Of a stretch of DNA of 64,000 nucleotides, positions 33,218-41,879 are shown in pieces. The position numbers and the translations under genes were made by a program. The stretch covers positions 248,001 to 312,000 of the forward strand of contig NZ_PJME01000003.1 of assembly GCF_002954775.1 (NCBI RefSeq), read 5' to 3'. Under the pieces are notes generated by a model that was not told the DNA's origin, made no database searches, and saw only the letters and a list, made by a program, of their open reading frames with translations. Each line of letters begins with the position of its first letter. Positions within the stretch are counted from its first letter, which is position 1. The DNA is from Streptomyces geranii (GTDB taxonomy: Bacteria > Actinomycetota > Actinomycetes > Streptomycetales > Streptomycetaceae).

Positions 33218-34633
33218 GTGAACTCTGCGGTGGGCGCGGGCAGTTGGGGCGAGGGCGGCGGTCGGGGCGGGCGGCACGCGGTCGTCGTGGGCGGGAGCCT
33301 CGCGGGGCTGCTCGCGGCACACGTCCTGGCCGGACACGCCGACCGGGTGACCGTCGTCGAGCGCGACCGGTTCCCGGACGGCACCGGCGCGCGGGCCGGC
33401 GTACCCCAGGGCCGCCATCCCCATGTCCTCCTGCAGGGCGGGCAGTTGGCGCTGGACTCGCTGCTGCCCGGCTTCCTCGCGGAGCTGGGCGAGGCCGGGG
33501 CGCCACGGGTGGGCCTGCCGTCGAACCTCGTGCTGTGGCAGCAGGGCCGCTGGATCCGGCGGGTGCCTCCGTCGACCCACATCTACACCGGTTCCCGGGC
33601 CCAGTTGGAGGGCCTGGTGCGGCGGCGGGTGCTCGCCAACCCGGTGATCAGCGTGGTCGAGGGCAGTGATGCCGTCGGGCTCCTCGGCGACGCCTCGCGG
33701 GTGCGGGGCGTGCTGCTGCGGGACCGCTCCGAGGGCGCGGGCGCCGAACAGCGGTCCCTGGCAGCCGACTTGGTCGTCGACGCCTCCGGCAGCGGCACCA
33801 AGGCACCGCAGTGGCTCGCCGCGATCGGCGCCGGGGCCGCGCACGAGGAGACCATCGACACCGGGATCGCGTACGCCTCCCGTGTCTACCGGGGCAAGGA
33901 CGGCGCCCTCGGCGACGGGACCCTCGGCTTCTACGTCTACCCGAACCCCGACCACGTCCACGCGGGCGGCGCGCTGCCGCTGGAGGACGGCAGCCACCTG
34001 GTCATCATCTCGGGGCTGCGCGGCGACGAACCGCCCACGGGGGACGCCGAGTTCGAGACGTACGCCAAACGGCTGGGGCATCCGCTCCTCGACCGGTGGA
34101 TCGAGTCGGCCGAACCACTCTCGCCGGCGTTCGGCTACCGGCGGACCGGCAACGTCCGCCGCCGCTACGACCTGGCCGACCGCCTGCCCGCCGGATTCCT
34201 CGCCACCGGCGACGCCCTGTGCACCTTCAACCCGATCTACGGACAGGGCATGGCCGTCGCCGCGATGAGCGCGGTCGCCCTGCGCGACGCCCTCGCCGAC
34301 CGGCGCCGTACGCCCACCACCCGCCGGGTGCAGCGGGCGCTGCTCGGGGCGTCCCGGCTGGCCTGGGACATCTCCGCCGGGGCGGACCGCAGGATGCCGG
34401 GCGTGGTCGGCAACGCGGTGGTCGCCGACAAGGCCGGGGACCGCGTCGCGGAGTGGTATCTGGGCCGGGTCACCGAACGGTCGCCCGGCGACCCCGTCGT
34501 GGGACGCGCCTTCCGTGCCGTACTGACCCTCTCCGAGCCGGTCACCGCCCTGTTCGCCCCCGCCGTCGCCCGTGCCGTGCTCCTCGGCCCGCCGTCGCCG
34601 ACCCCGGCCGAGCCGCAGGAGGCACCGGAGTAG
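33218..34633 (+). CDS. FAD-dependent oxidoreductase (monooxygenase/dehydrogenase-like)
   Basis: A 471-residue flavoprotein. The dinucleotide fold begins with VVGGSLAGLLAAHVLA and VTVVERDRFP; a second FAD motif is GDALCTFNPIYGQGM near residue 340. RAGVPQGRHPHVLLQGG is typical of group-A monooxygenase and geranylgeranyl-reductase relatives. The substrate is unknown. The start GTG 33218 has GGGGAG 8 bases before; a very long open frame extends far upstream in the same phase but covers the GH65 gene on the other strand and is not real. A strong bidirectional terminator follows. Confidence 0.85.
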   Translation: MNSAVGAGSWGEGGGRGGRHAVVVGGSLAGLLAAHVLAGHADRVTVVERDRFPDGTGARAGVPQGRHPHVLLQGGQLALDSLLPGFLAELGEAGAPRVGLPSNLVLWQQGRWIRRVPPSTHIYTGSRAQLEGLVRRRVLANPVISVVEGSDAVGLLGDASRVRGVLLRDRSEGAGAEQRSLAADLVVDASGSGTKAPQWLAAIGAGAAHEETIDTGIAYASRVYRGKDGALGDGTLGFYVYPNPDHVHAGGALPLEDGSHLVIISGLRGDEPPTGDAEFETYAKRLGHPLLDRWIESAEPLSPAFGYRRTGNVRRRYDLADRLPAGFLATGDALCTFNPIYGQGMAVAAMSAVALRDALADRRRTPTTRRVQRALLGASRLAWDISAGADRRMPGVVGNAVVADKAGDRVAEWYLGRVTERSPGDPVVGRAFRAVLTLSEPVTALFAPAVARAVLLGPPSPTPAEPQEAPE

Positions 34634-34684
34634 CCGGGGGAGCAGGGGGAGCAGGGGGAGCCGGGCGTCTGAGGAAACGCACGT

Positions 34685-34715
34685 GGGGCCCTGCCGTGTC
34701 GTACGGCAGGGCCCC
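34685..34715. terminator. Strong bidirectional terminator
   Basis: A perfect 13-bp stem (GGGGCCCTGCCGT / ACGGCAGGGCCCC) with loop GTCGT lies between convergent genes (FAD oxidoreductase and the lipoprotein at 34728). It can serve both. Confidence 0.85.
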
Positions 34716-34727
34716 GGTGCTTTCCCG

Positions 34728-35135
34728 TTACGACGTGCAGACGTCCTTCAGCCGGTCGGCCGCCGCGTCGATCTTGCTGGAGTCGGGGCTCGTGTCGCCG
34801 TTCAGGATCGACCTGTTGTAGTCGTCTATCGCCTTGTCCAGGTCGTCGACCGCCTTGTCGACCTTGTTGTCGTCCGTCTCCTTGTTGATCTTGTCGAGGT
34901 TCTTGTCGATGGTGTCGATGGAGTCGTCGGTCTTGGACGGGTCCTTCACCGCGTCCCAGCCCGCCTCGTGGATCGCCTTGATGCTGTCCGAGATCGAGTC
35001 GGCGTTGCTGATGCAGCCCAGCGAGTTGTCGAGGTCCTCGCAGCCGGTCAGCAGCCCGGCGGTGAGTGCGACGGCGGCGACGGTGGTGACCATGGCGGCG
35101 GTACGACGACGTCCACGGCGGAGGTACGAGGGCAT
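34728..35135 (-). CDS. Small lipoprotein of unknown function
   Basis: A 135-residue lipoprotein. The signal runs through AAMVTTVAAVALTAGLLTGC, with Cys32 as the lipid site. The mature part is highly charged and helical, with Asp/Lys-rich repeats (SIDTIDKNLDKINKETDDNK, VDDLDKAIDDYNR) that look like a coiled coil, and cysteines in SLGCIS and KDVC that could pair. No domain is recognised. AAGGGA precedes ATG 35135. A run of short direct repeats lies upstream. Confidence 0.75.
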   Translation of the reverse strand: MPSYLRRGRRRTAAMVTTVAAVALTAGLLTGCEDLDNSLGCISNADSISDSIKAIHEAGWDAVKDPSKTDDSIDTIDKNLDKINKETDDNKVDKAVDDLDKAIDDYNRSILNGDTSPDSSKIDAAADRLKDVCTS

Positions 35136-35170
35136 GGCAGGGGTCCCTTCACTTCGTTTCGTTGGCTTGA

Positions 35171-35237
35171 GCGGCAGAGCGGCAGAGCGGCAGAGCGGCA
35201 GAGAAGCTGTGAGGTGGAGAAGCTGTGAGGTGGCGAG
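35171..35237. repeat. Short tandem repeats upstream of the lipoprotein gene
   Basis: Four copies of GCGGCAGA in a row (35171-35202) are followed by two copies of GAGAAGCTGTGAGGTGG-type units up to about 35237. They lie in the gap between two minus-strand genes. The likely origin is replication slippage; the number of units may vary between strains. Confidence 0.7.
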
Positions 35238-35248
35238 GCTGAGAGGCT

Positions 35249-35632
35249 TCAGTAGCCGGCGGGGGCGCGCTTCTTGCGGCCCGAGACGAGACCGCCCGCC
35301 GCGCCCAGCGAGACCAGGCCCATGCCCGCGGCGGTCGCGATGCCCTTCACCCCGTCCATCGTGAGGTAGCAGAACGCGGCCACCCCGCCGTTGAACAGGA
35401 ACAGGAACCAGAGGGTGGACGGCTTCGACAGGAAGGCCTTGATCCTCGGCTTCTTGGCGATGCGCGAGCCGGCCAGCAGTGACACGGCGATGCCGGCGTA
35501 GGTGGCGATGCTCTTCTCCGTGCCGTCCAGGACGGCTCCCGAGGCGGTGCTCGCGGCGAGGCCGCCGACGAAGAACGACCAGAGCAACAGGTTGGCGATG
35601 AACGACTTCACGGCGGCGAGCAGCGACTTCAC
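35249..35632 (-). CDS. Small integral membrane protein
   Basis: A 127-residue protein with about four hydrophobic segments (LLLWSFFVGGLAASTASGAV, IATYAGIAVSLLAGS, LWFLFLFNGGVAAFCYLT, GMGLVSLGAAGGLVSG) and a basic C-terminus (GRKKRAPAGY). No family is recognised. GTG 35632 is chosen for its AAGGAAA site and because upstream residues to 35725 are charged and atypical. It is likely independent of the divergent cyclase gene. Confidence 0.65.
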   Translation of the reverse strand: MKSLLAAVKSFIANLLLWSFFVGGLAASTASGAVLDGTEKSIATYAGIAVSLLAGSRIAKKPRIKAFLSKPSTLWFLFLFNGGVAAFCYLTMDGVKGIATAAGMGLVSLGAAGGLVSGRKKRAPAGY

Positions 35633-35745
35633 GGGAGTTTCCTTCGGGGCCTGGGGACGTTGTCGGTCTCTTCTGATCTCTTCCGATCTCTGCCGACTAC
35701 GATCCCGTCGCCCGCTCGCCGCCACGAGGGACCGTTCTCCCGAAT

Positions 35746-35771
35746 GGATGGTGTAGCCCGCTACACCATCC
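35746..35771. promoter_or_regulatory. Perfect 12-bp inverted repeat (operator candidate)
   Basis: GGATGGTGTAGC and GCTACACCATCC form perfect arms with a 2-base spacer. The site lies between the divergent membrane-protein and cyclase genes, about 36 bases upstream of the cyclase -35 box. The short spacer favours protein binding over an RNA hairpin. Confidence 0.55.
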
Positions 35772-35806
35772 GCCCCGTCCTGCCCGTCCTGCCTCCGATC
35801 ATTTAA

Positions 35807-35835
35807 TTGACCGGTCGGTACACAATACGTAGCAT
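35807..35835 (+). promoter_or_regulatory. Promoter of the cyclase gene with TetR-like site
   Basis: TTGACC (35807-35812), a 17-base spacer and TAGCAT (35830-35835) make a good vegetative promoter. TTGACCGGTCGGTACA overlaps the -35 box and resembles TetR-family operators built around ACCGGT. The start codon is about 50 bases downstream. Confidence 0.6.
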
Positions 35836-35892
35836 GCAGGTGCAGGCGGTCGAGGCGGTCGACGAGGACCGGCGCCAGGAAGAAGGATGACC

Positions 35893-36942
35893 ATGACGAC
35901 GAAGCGTTGGAAGCAGCGTCCGCCGGGTTCGACCTGGGGCGACTGGGGCGAGGACGACGAGCTGGGCCGGATCAACCTGGTCACGAAGGAGAAGGTCCTC
36001 CAAGGCGTGCGCGAGGTCGAGCACGGCATCGCCTTCAGCCTCAGCCTCCCGCTGGACTATCCGGGCGGCTCGGCCATGAACCAGCGCCGCTACCCGCCGA
36101 TCCTGCGCCCCACCGAGGACCTCCAGCACAACCAGGACGTCTTCTACAACATCAAGGCGAGCGAGCACTTCTCGCCCGACCTGATCGACGTCTGGTCCGA
36201 CGACGTGGTCACCTTGTGGCTCCAGTACTCCACCCAGTGGGACGCCCTCTGCCACCAGGGCGCCGAGTTCGACGCGGATGCCGACGGCGTCAACGAGGCC
36301 GTCTACTACAACGGCTACCGCGCGGGTACGGACCTGGTCGGGCCGCAGGACGACGCCAAGGGCGACGGCAGCGGCAGCCTCGGCTTCGCCCGCCACCTCG
36401 GCCTCGAACACATGGCGGAGCACGGGGTGCAGGGCCGCGGTGTCCTCATCGACATCGCCCACCACCTCGGCACCGGCTACCAGGCCGTCAACTACCGGCA
36501 GCTCCGCGAGATCATGGACGCCGACAACGTCACCGTGGAGCCCGGCGACATCGTCCTGCTCCACACCGGTTTCGCCACCCAGATCCTCAACTGGAACAAG
36601 AACCCCGACCCGGTCGCGATCCACCAGACCGCCGCCTACCTCGACGCCCACGACCCCGAGATCCTCCTATGGATCACCGAGTCGCAGCTTGCGGGCCTGG
36701 TCGCGGACAACTACGCGGTCGAAGGCGTGGGTGTGGGCAACGAGACGGGACCCCACTCCCTCCTCCCCATCCACCATCTCTGCCTGTTCAAGCTGGGCGT
36801 CCCCCTCGGCGAACTGTGGAACCTCGGCCCGCTCGCCGCCTGGCTCCGCGAACACAACCGCAGCCGCTTCCTCCTCACCGCACCCCCGCTCAACCTCCCC
36901 GGCACCCAGGGCAGCCCGCTCACGCCCGTCGCCACCGTCTGA
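35893..36942 (+). CDS. Cyclase-family (kynurenine formamidase-like) hydrolase
   Basis: A 349-residue metal-dependent hydrolase of the cyclase fold. The metal motif is the long actinobacterial form YSTQWDALCHQG, with later GRGVLIDIAHHLG, VEPGDIVLLHTGF and LPIHHLCLFKLGVPLGE. Members open amide or lactone-type bonds in catabolism. The start is set at ATG 35893: AGAAGG touches the first ATG (35887) but is 6 bases from the second. An SDR gene follows after a hairpin, so the two may act in one pathway; the substrate is unknown. Confidence 0.85.
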   Translation: MTTKRWKQRPPGSTWGDWGEDDELGRINLVTKEKVLQGVREVEHGIAFSLSLPLDYPGGSAMNQRRYPPILRPTEDLQHNQDVFYNIKASEHFSPDLIDVWSDDVVTLWLQYSTQWDALCHQGAEFDADADGVNEAVYYNGYRAGTDLVGPQDDAKGDGSGSLGFARHLGLEHMAEHGVQGRGVLIDIAHHLGTGYQAVNYRQLREIMDADNVTVEPGDIVLLHTGFATQILNWNKNPDPVAIHQTAAYLDAHDPEILLWITESQLAGLVADNYAVEGVGVGNETGPHSLLPIHHLCLFKLGVPLGELWNLGPLAAWLREHNRSRFLLTAPPLNLPGTQGSPLTPVATV

Positions 36943-36956
36943 CGGTGCCGAAGTCG

Positions 36957-36996
36957 TTCGGTGCGGGTCGGGATCCTGCCCCTGACCCGCACCGAA
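36957..36996 (+). terminator. Intercistronic hairpin between cyclase and SDR genes
   Basis: A perfect 13-bp stem (TTCGGTGCGGGTC / GACCCGCACCGAA) with a 14-base loop lies 15 bases past the cyclase stop and 31 bases before the SDR start. It could lower expression of the SDR gene relative to the cyclase or protect the upstream mRNA. Confidence 0.55.
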
Positions 36997-37027
36997 CTGG
37001 TACGAGATCACTTTCATGGAGGACGGA

Positions 37028-37789
37028 ATGCCGTCAACACCCGCCGGGAGCGCCGACGTCGCCGGCCGACGCGTCGTGATCACCGGGGCCGGCCGTGGTC
37101 TGGGCCGGGTGCTCGCGCAGGCCTTCGACGCGGCCGGAGCCCGGCTGGGGCTCGTGGCCCGTTCCGAGGACGCGCTCAAGGAGGTCGCCGGGACGCTCCA
37201 GGGCGACCCCCTCGTCCTCGCGGGCGATGTGCGCGACGAGGGCTTCAACGAGTCCGTCGCCGAGGCCATGGTCGAGCGGTACGGCGCTGTGGACGCCTGG
37301 ATCTGCAACGCCGGGGTCTCGCCCGGGGTCGCCGCCGTGACCGACACCAGCGCGGATGCCTGGCGGGAGGTCATCGACGTCAACCTGACCGGGACGTTCC
37401 TCGGAGCCCGGGCGGGCGCGGCCGTGATGGGCGCCGGCGGCCGGATCATCGTCACCGGTTCCGTGCTCGGCGACCGGCCCAAGGGCGGCCTCGCCGCGTA
37501 CTCGGCGTCCAAGAGCGGCGTCCAGTCCCTGGTGGGGGCGCTGGCCCAGGAGCTGGGGCCGCGCGGGATCACCGTCAACACGGTGGCCCTCGGCTGGTTC
37601 GACACCGGGCTCGGCGCACACTGGCGGCGCAGCGCGGAGCGCGACAGTGGCATCGTCGAGCACACGGCACTGGGCCGCTGGGGCACCCCCGACGACCTCC
37701 CCGGCATCTACCTCTTCCTGGCCTCCGAGTCCTCGGCCTATGTCACCGGTACGACGATCACGGTCGACGGCGGCTACTCGCTGCTCTGA
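37028..37789 (+). CDS. SDR family NAD(P)-dependent oxidoreductase
   Basis: A 253-residue classical short-chain dehydrogenase. The cofactor loop is TGAGRGLG (19-26), the structural motif is NAG (94-96), and the catalytic residues are S145, Y158 and K162 (YSASK). The C-terminal TITVDGGYSLL is typical of the fabG-like subgroup. GGAGGA 5-6 bases before ATG 37028 decides against ATG 37016, which lies in the site. The substrate is unknown; pairing with the cyclase-family hydrolase suggests a small catabolic route. Confidence 0.9.
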   Translation: MPSTPAGSADVAGRRVVITGAGRGLGRVLAQAFDAAGARLGLVARSEDALKEVAGTLQGDPLVLAGDVRDEGFNESVAEAMVERYGAVDAWICNAGVSPGVAAVTDTSADAWREVIDVNLTGTFLGARAGAAVMGAGGRIIVTGSVLGDRPKGGLAAYSASKSGVQSLVGALAQELGPRGITVNTVALGWFDTGLGAHWRRSAERDSGIVEHTALGRWGTPDDLPGIYLFLASESSAYVTGTTITVDGGYSLL

Positions 37790-37807
37790 CCGGATGTCGC
37801 CCACCAC

Positions 37808-37845
37808 GAAGGCCTGTTGACGCCGGGGGACGTCAACAGGCCTTC
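37808..37845. terminator. Bidirectional terminator between SDR and GH42 genes
   Basis: A perfect 15-bp stem (GAAGGCCTGTTGACG / CGTCAACAGGCCTTC) with an 8-base loop lies in the 64-base gap between convergent genes. Confidence 0.88.
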
Positions 37846-37853
37846 GGTTGTGC

Positions 37854-39998
37854 TCAGTTGGCGGTGAACACCCGTACATCCCAGGCGCCCAGCTCCACTT
37901 CGGCGCCCGCCGGGACCGGACCGCCGCCGTTCAGTACGTCCGTCAGCTCGGCCGGCGCCGGTACGCGCACCGGCTCCCAGCCCCAGTTGTGGACGATGTG
38001 CACGCGCCGCCCGTCCTCCGCCGTACCGGTCGTCGCCGTGACCGACTCCGGCAGTTCGCCCCAGGCACTGCGGGCGGCCGGGGTCAGCCAAGTGGCCAGC
38101 TCCCGGGCCAGGTCGCGGCCCGGGACCGTACCGACGTACGTCACCTGCCCCGCGCCGTGGCGGCGGGTGGTGACGGCCGGCCAGCGGCCGAAGTGCGGGT
38201 GCTCGTACGTCACCAGCGGCTCGGCGTCCGTCACGGTGAGACCGTCGGCCCAGTGCGACGCCGTGGCGCCCTCCGGGAGTCGGAGCGGGCCGCCGGGCAC
38301 CGAACGCACCGGTATCGCGTCGGTGAGGTTGCTGAACTCGTCGTAGGTGACGCCCGCCGCGTCCACCAGCCGCCCGGGGGCGGGTTCGTGGCGGGCCCGG
38401 GCCTCGTGGTCGGCGTACGCCGTGCGCGGGCCGAGGACCAGATGGCCGCCCGCGTGGGCGTACGCGGCGAGCCAGTCGAGGGTCGTGTCGTCGACGACGT
38501 ACAGCGCCGGGACGACCAGGACCGGGTGCCGGACCACGGCCTCCTCGGGGGACAGGCCCGCGCGTTCGCCGCGCGGGTCGTGGAGCTGGCGGGCGTGCAC
38601 GATGCGGACCTGGCGGCCGGCGTCGAAGGCGCCCCGGTAGAACGGGTCGAAGATCCGCTGGTAGGCGGTGTCGTCGGGGCCGCCGTCGGCCGTCGCGAGC
38701 GGCGGGTACTTCTGCATCAGCCACTTGCTGGGCGTCGAGTAGACCAGCGTGATGTCGGCGTCCGGTTCCAGACCGGCGACCAGCGGGCCCGCCGTGTCGA
38801 ACTCGGCGCCCAGCCGGGCCAGTTCGGCGAACGTCCGGCCGGGCCGGCCGCTGTGCGGGAGGACGCCTCCCCAGTAGGTCTCGGCGCCGAAGTGCAGGGT
38901 GTGCCAGTGCCAGTACTCGATCATCCTGGCCCCGCGCCCGACCAGCGCCCAGGCGGCCTGGCGCCACTGGCCGTCGTACGCGGGGCGGTTGTGCCACGGC
39001 TCGCCGATCGACGAGGCGTTCGTCTCGGTGACCAGGAACGGGGCCTGCTTGGAGGAGAACATCCAGTCGGCGGTCTGGTAGAGGGACCAGACGCCCGTCG
39101 TCCGCCAGCGCTGCGCGTGCGCGTCCGGCGTACGGTCGGGGAGCGCGAGGCCGTCCTGCATGACGTAGTACGGGTTGCCCGAGGCGATGTCGAGCCGGAC
39201 GGTCAGCTCCTCGTCCTCCACCGCCGGGCGGGTGTAGGAGATGCAGGTGGTGACGAACTGGTCCGGGTTCGCGTACTCCCGGACGATGTCCGCCTGCCAG
39301 CCGATGAACTCGGTGACCTGGAGGGCCTGGAACTCCCGCCAGGCCACGTCGTACTGGGGCTGGATGTTGCCGTCCGGGGTCCACAGGTCGGCCCAGGTGG
39401 ACAGCCGGTGCGACCAGTAGACCAGGCCCCATTCGCGGTTCAGGGTCTCGACGTCCCCGTACTTCGCCCGGAGATGGTCGACGAAGCGCTCGAACACGCC
39501 CCGGTTGTGCAGGAGTTCGTTGCCGGGTTCGTTGTCGACCTGGAAGCCGATGACCGCCGGGTGGCCGGCGTACCGGGCGACGATCTTCCGGATCACCCGC
39601 TCGGCGTGGAAGCGGAACGCGGGGTGCGTGAAGTCCACTTCCTGCCGGGCGCCCCAGCCGATCCGCTGCCCGGTGGCCCGCTCGCCGGTGATCTCCGGGT
39701 ACTGCCGGGCCAGCCACGGCGGCACGGCGTACGTCGGTGTCCCGAGGACCACGGCGATACCGCGCTCATGGGCGCCGTCCAGCACCGGCTCCAGCCAGTC
39801 GAGGTCGAAGTGCCCGCTCTCCGGCTCCCACGTCGACCACACCGACTCGCCGACCCGGATCACGGTGAACCGGGCGTCGGCCATCAGGTCGAGGTCCGCC
39901 TTGAGCTGTTCGCCGGGACGGTAGTCGGGGCCGTGGGTGGGCTGGTACTCGTGGTAGTACGCGGCGCCGAAGAGGACGCGGGCGGGCAGAACCGCCAT
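37854..39998 (-). CDS. GH42 beta-galactosidase
   Basis: A 714-residue cytoplasmic glycosidase. The TIM-barrel A domain has the acid/base E157 in QVDNEPGNE and the nucleophile E325 in LVTETNAS. The trimerisation B domain follows (about 400-600, with LVVPALYVVDD), and then a small C-terminal sandwich. It would release galactose (or arabinose) from beta-linked oligosaccharides. GGAGG lies 8 bases before ATG 39998. It is the last gene of a leftward sugar operon with a LacI regulator, a solute-binding lipoprotein and two permeases. No signal peptide is present, so the substrate is imported first. Confidence 0.95.
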   Translation of the reverse strand: MAVLPARVLFGAAYYHEYQPTHGPDYRPGEQLKADLDLMADARFTVIRVGESVWSTWEPESGHFDLDWLEPVLDGAHERGIAVVLGTPTYAVPPWLARQYPEITGERATGQRIGWGARQEVDFTHPAFRFHAERVIRKIVARYAGHPAVIGFQVDNEPGNELLHNRGVFERFVDHLRAKYGDVETLNREWGLVYWSHRLSTWADLWTPDGNIQPQYDVAWREFQALQVTEFIGWQADIVREYANPDQFVTTCISYTRPAVEDEELTVRLDIASGNPYYVMQDGLALPDRTPDAHAQRWRTTGVWSLYQTADWMFSSKQAPFLVTETNASSIGEPWHNRPAYDGQWRQAAWALVGRGARMIEYWHWHTLHFGAETYWGGVLPHSGRPGRTFAELARLGAEFDTAGPLVAGLEPDADITLVYSTPSKWLMQKYPPLATADGGPDDTAYQRIFDPFYRGAFDAGRQVRIVHARQLHDPRGERAGLSPEEAVVRHPVLVVPALYVVDDTTLDWLAAYAHAGGHLVLGPRTAYADHEARARHEPAPGRLVDAAGVTYDEFSNLTDAIPVRSVPGGPLRLPEGATASHWADGLTVTDAEPLVTYEHPHFGRWPAVTTRRHGAGQVTYVGTVPGRDLARELATWLTPAARSAWGELPESVTATTGTAEDGRRVHIVHNWGWEPVRVPAPAELTDVLNGGGPVPAGAEVELGAWDVRVFTAN

Positions 39999-40056
39999 GA
40001 AGTCAACCTCCAGGAAGGAAAGGGGAGTTGGGCAACCCGGTTGGCCGGGTGGGCAG

Positions 40057-41001
40057 TTACTGCTTGACCCCGCCGGTGGCCAGGCCGCTCTGCCAGTACC
40101 GTTGGAGCATGAGGAAGGCCACGACGAGCGGGATCACCGAGATCATCGACCCGGTCACGACGAGCGCGAGCATGTCGCTGCTGGCACCCGCCCCGCCGTT
40201 CTGCGCCTGGGCGGCCCAGGAGGAGAGCCCGAGCGTGATCGGGTACAGACTCGAGTCGTTGAGCATGATCAGCGGCAGGAAGTAGTTGTTCCAGGTCGCC
40301 ACCAGCGTGAACAGCAGCACGGTCACCAGACCCGGGGCCAGCAGCCGCAGCACGATCAGGAAGAAGATCCGGAACTCCCCGGCCCCGTCCATCCGGGCGG
40401 CTTCGAGGATGCTGTCGGGCACCGCGTCCTGCGCGTAGACCCGCATCAGATACAGCCCGAACGGGCTCACCAGCGAGGGCAGGATGATCGCCCACGGGGT
40501 GTTCACCAGCCCGACCTTCGCGAACAGCAGATAGGTCGGAATGGCGAGCGCCGTCGCCGGCACCATGACCGCGCCGAGTACGAGGTTGAAGGCGGCGCCG
40601 TTCCCGCGGAACCGGAACTTGGCGAACCCGTACCCCGCCGCAGCCGCCAGCAGCGCGGCGCCGACGGCGCTGACACCGGCGTACAGCAGGGTGTTGAGCA
40701 GCCAGTGCAGGAAGACGCCGTCGTCCTGGGTGAAGGTATCGCGGATGTTCGTCAGCAGCTGCGGGGCGTCGTCGAACCACAGGCCGAAGCTGTTGATCAG
40801 GCCCTGGGTGCTCTTCGTCGACGCGATCAGCAGCCAGACGAGGGGGAGGAGGAAGTAGGCCAGCACCGCCAGCATGGCGATCGTCAGGGGCGTGCTGCGG
40901 CGGCGGGACGGGCGCCCGCGTCGTTTGCCGTTCCCGGTGGCTTCGGGTGCCTTGTCGGACGTGGGAACGACGTTGCTCGCGGGGGGAGTCGTGGTGGTCA
41001 C
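40057..41001 (-). CDS. Carbohydrate ABC transporter permease (MalG-type)
   Basis: A 314-residue inner-membrane protein with six membrane helices. The EAA loop that contacts the ATPase is EAARMDGAGEFRIFFLIVLR. The N-terminal 40 residues are hydrophilic and basic. The start GTG 41001 overlaps the stop of the MalF-type gene by 4 bases. No ATPase gene is in the operon, so a shared MsiK-type ATPase is expected, as known for Streptomyces sugar importers. Confidence 0.93.
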   Translation of the reverse strand: MTTTTPPASNVVPTSDKAPEATGNGKRRGRPSRRRSTPLTIAMLAVLAYFLLPLVWLLIASTKSTQGLINSFGLWFDDAPQLLTNIRDTFTQDDGVFLHWLLNTLLYAGVSAVGAALLAAAAGYGFAKFRFRGNGAAFNLVLGAVMVPATALAIPTYLLFAKVGLVNTPWAIILPSLVSPFGLYLMRVYAQDAVPDSILEAARMDGAGEFRIFFLIVLRLLAPGLVTVLLFTLVATWNNYFLPLIMLNDSSLYPITLGLSSWAAQAQNGGAGASSDMLALVVTGSMISVIPLVVAFLMLQRYWQSGLATGGVKQ

Positions 41002-41879
41002 GCGGGCCTCCTGCGGTTGGCGGTGAGCAGGAAGGCGTACGAGATGACCACGATGACCAGGCCGAGGAGGAAGGAGACCGCAGCCGCGTAGTTGATCTGC
41101 TGGCTGGTGAAGGCGAGCGTGTAGGCGTAGAGGTTGGCGGTGTACGAGCTGTCGATGACGTCCGGGACGATCTTCATCAGCAGGCTGGGCTCGTTGAAGA
41201 GCTGGAAGCTGCCGATCACCGAGAAGAGCAGGGTGAGCGTCAACGCGGGCCGCAGCGCCGGGATCTTGATGGACCAGGCGATCCGCCAGGAGCCCGCGCC
41301 GTCCAGTGCGGCGGCCTCGTACAACTCGGTCGGGATGGTCCGCAGGGCCGCGTACAGGATGATCATGTTGTAGCCGACGAACTCCCAGGTGACGATGTTC
41401 GCGAGGCTGCCGAGCATCCAGCTGTCGGTGAGGAAGTGCGGGGCCGGCAGGCTCAGTTTGTCGCTGAGCTGGGCGAACGGGCCGAAGTCCGGGCCGTAGA
41501 GGTAGCCCCACATCAGGGTGGCGACCACGCTCGGCACGGCGTACGGCACGAAGATGCCCAGCCGGATCACCTTGGCGAGCCGCAGCAGGCCGCTGTCCAG
41601 CGCGAGCGCGAAGAGCAGGGCCAGCAGCAGCATCACCGGGACCTGGATCACGAAGAAGGTCGCCACCCGGACGACACCCTCGCGGAGTTGGGGGTCCTTG
41701 ACCGCGGCGAGGTAGTTGTCCAGGCCGACGAACGACGTGCCGCCGACCAACTTCTCCTGGAACAGGCTCAGATAGGCCGCGTAGCCCAGCGGGGCGAGGA
41801 AGAGCAGGAGGAACAGGACCATGAAGGGGGCGATGAACAGCGGGCCCGCCGACCGTGGTCGTGCGAGGAGTCTGGACAT
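40998..41879 (-). CDS. Carbohydrate ABC transporter permease (MalF-type)
   Basis: A 293-residue permease with six membrane helices (for example LFIAPFMVLFLLLFLAPLGY) and the EAA loop YEAAALDGAGSWRIAWSIKI. It overlaps the solute-binding gene by one base (TGATG) and the MalG-type gene by 4, so all three are co-translated. It forms the channel of the importer together with the second permease. Confidence 0.93.
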   Translation of the reverse strand: MSRLLARPRSAGPLFIAPFMVLFLLLFLAPLGYAAYLSLFQEKLVGGTSFVGLDNYLAAVKDPQLREGVVRVATFFVIQVPVMLLLALLFALALDSGLLRLAKVIRLGIFVPYAVPSVVATLMWGYLYGPDFGPFAQLSDKLSLPAPHFLTDSWMLGSLANIVTWEFVGYNMIILYAALRTIPTELYEAAALDGAGSWRIAWSIKIPALRPALTLTLLFSVIGSFQLFNEPSLLMKIVPDVIDSSYTANLYAYTLAFTSQQINYAAAVSFLLGLVIVVISYAFLLTANRRRPA

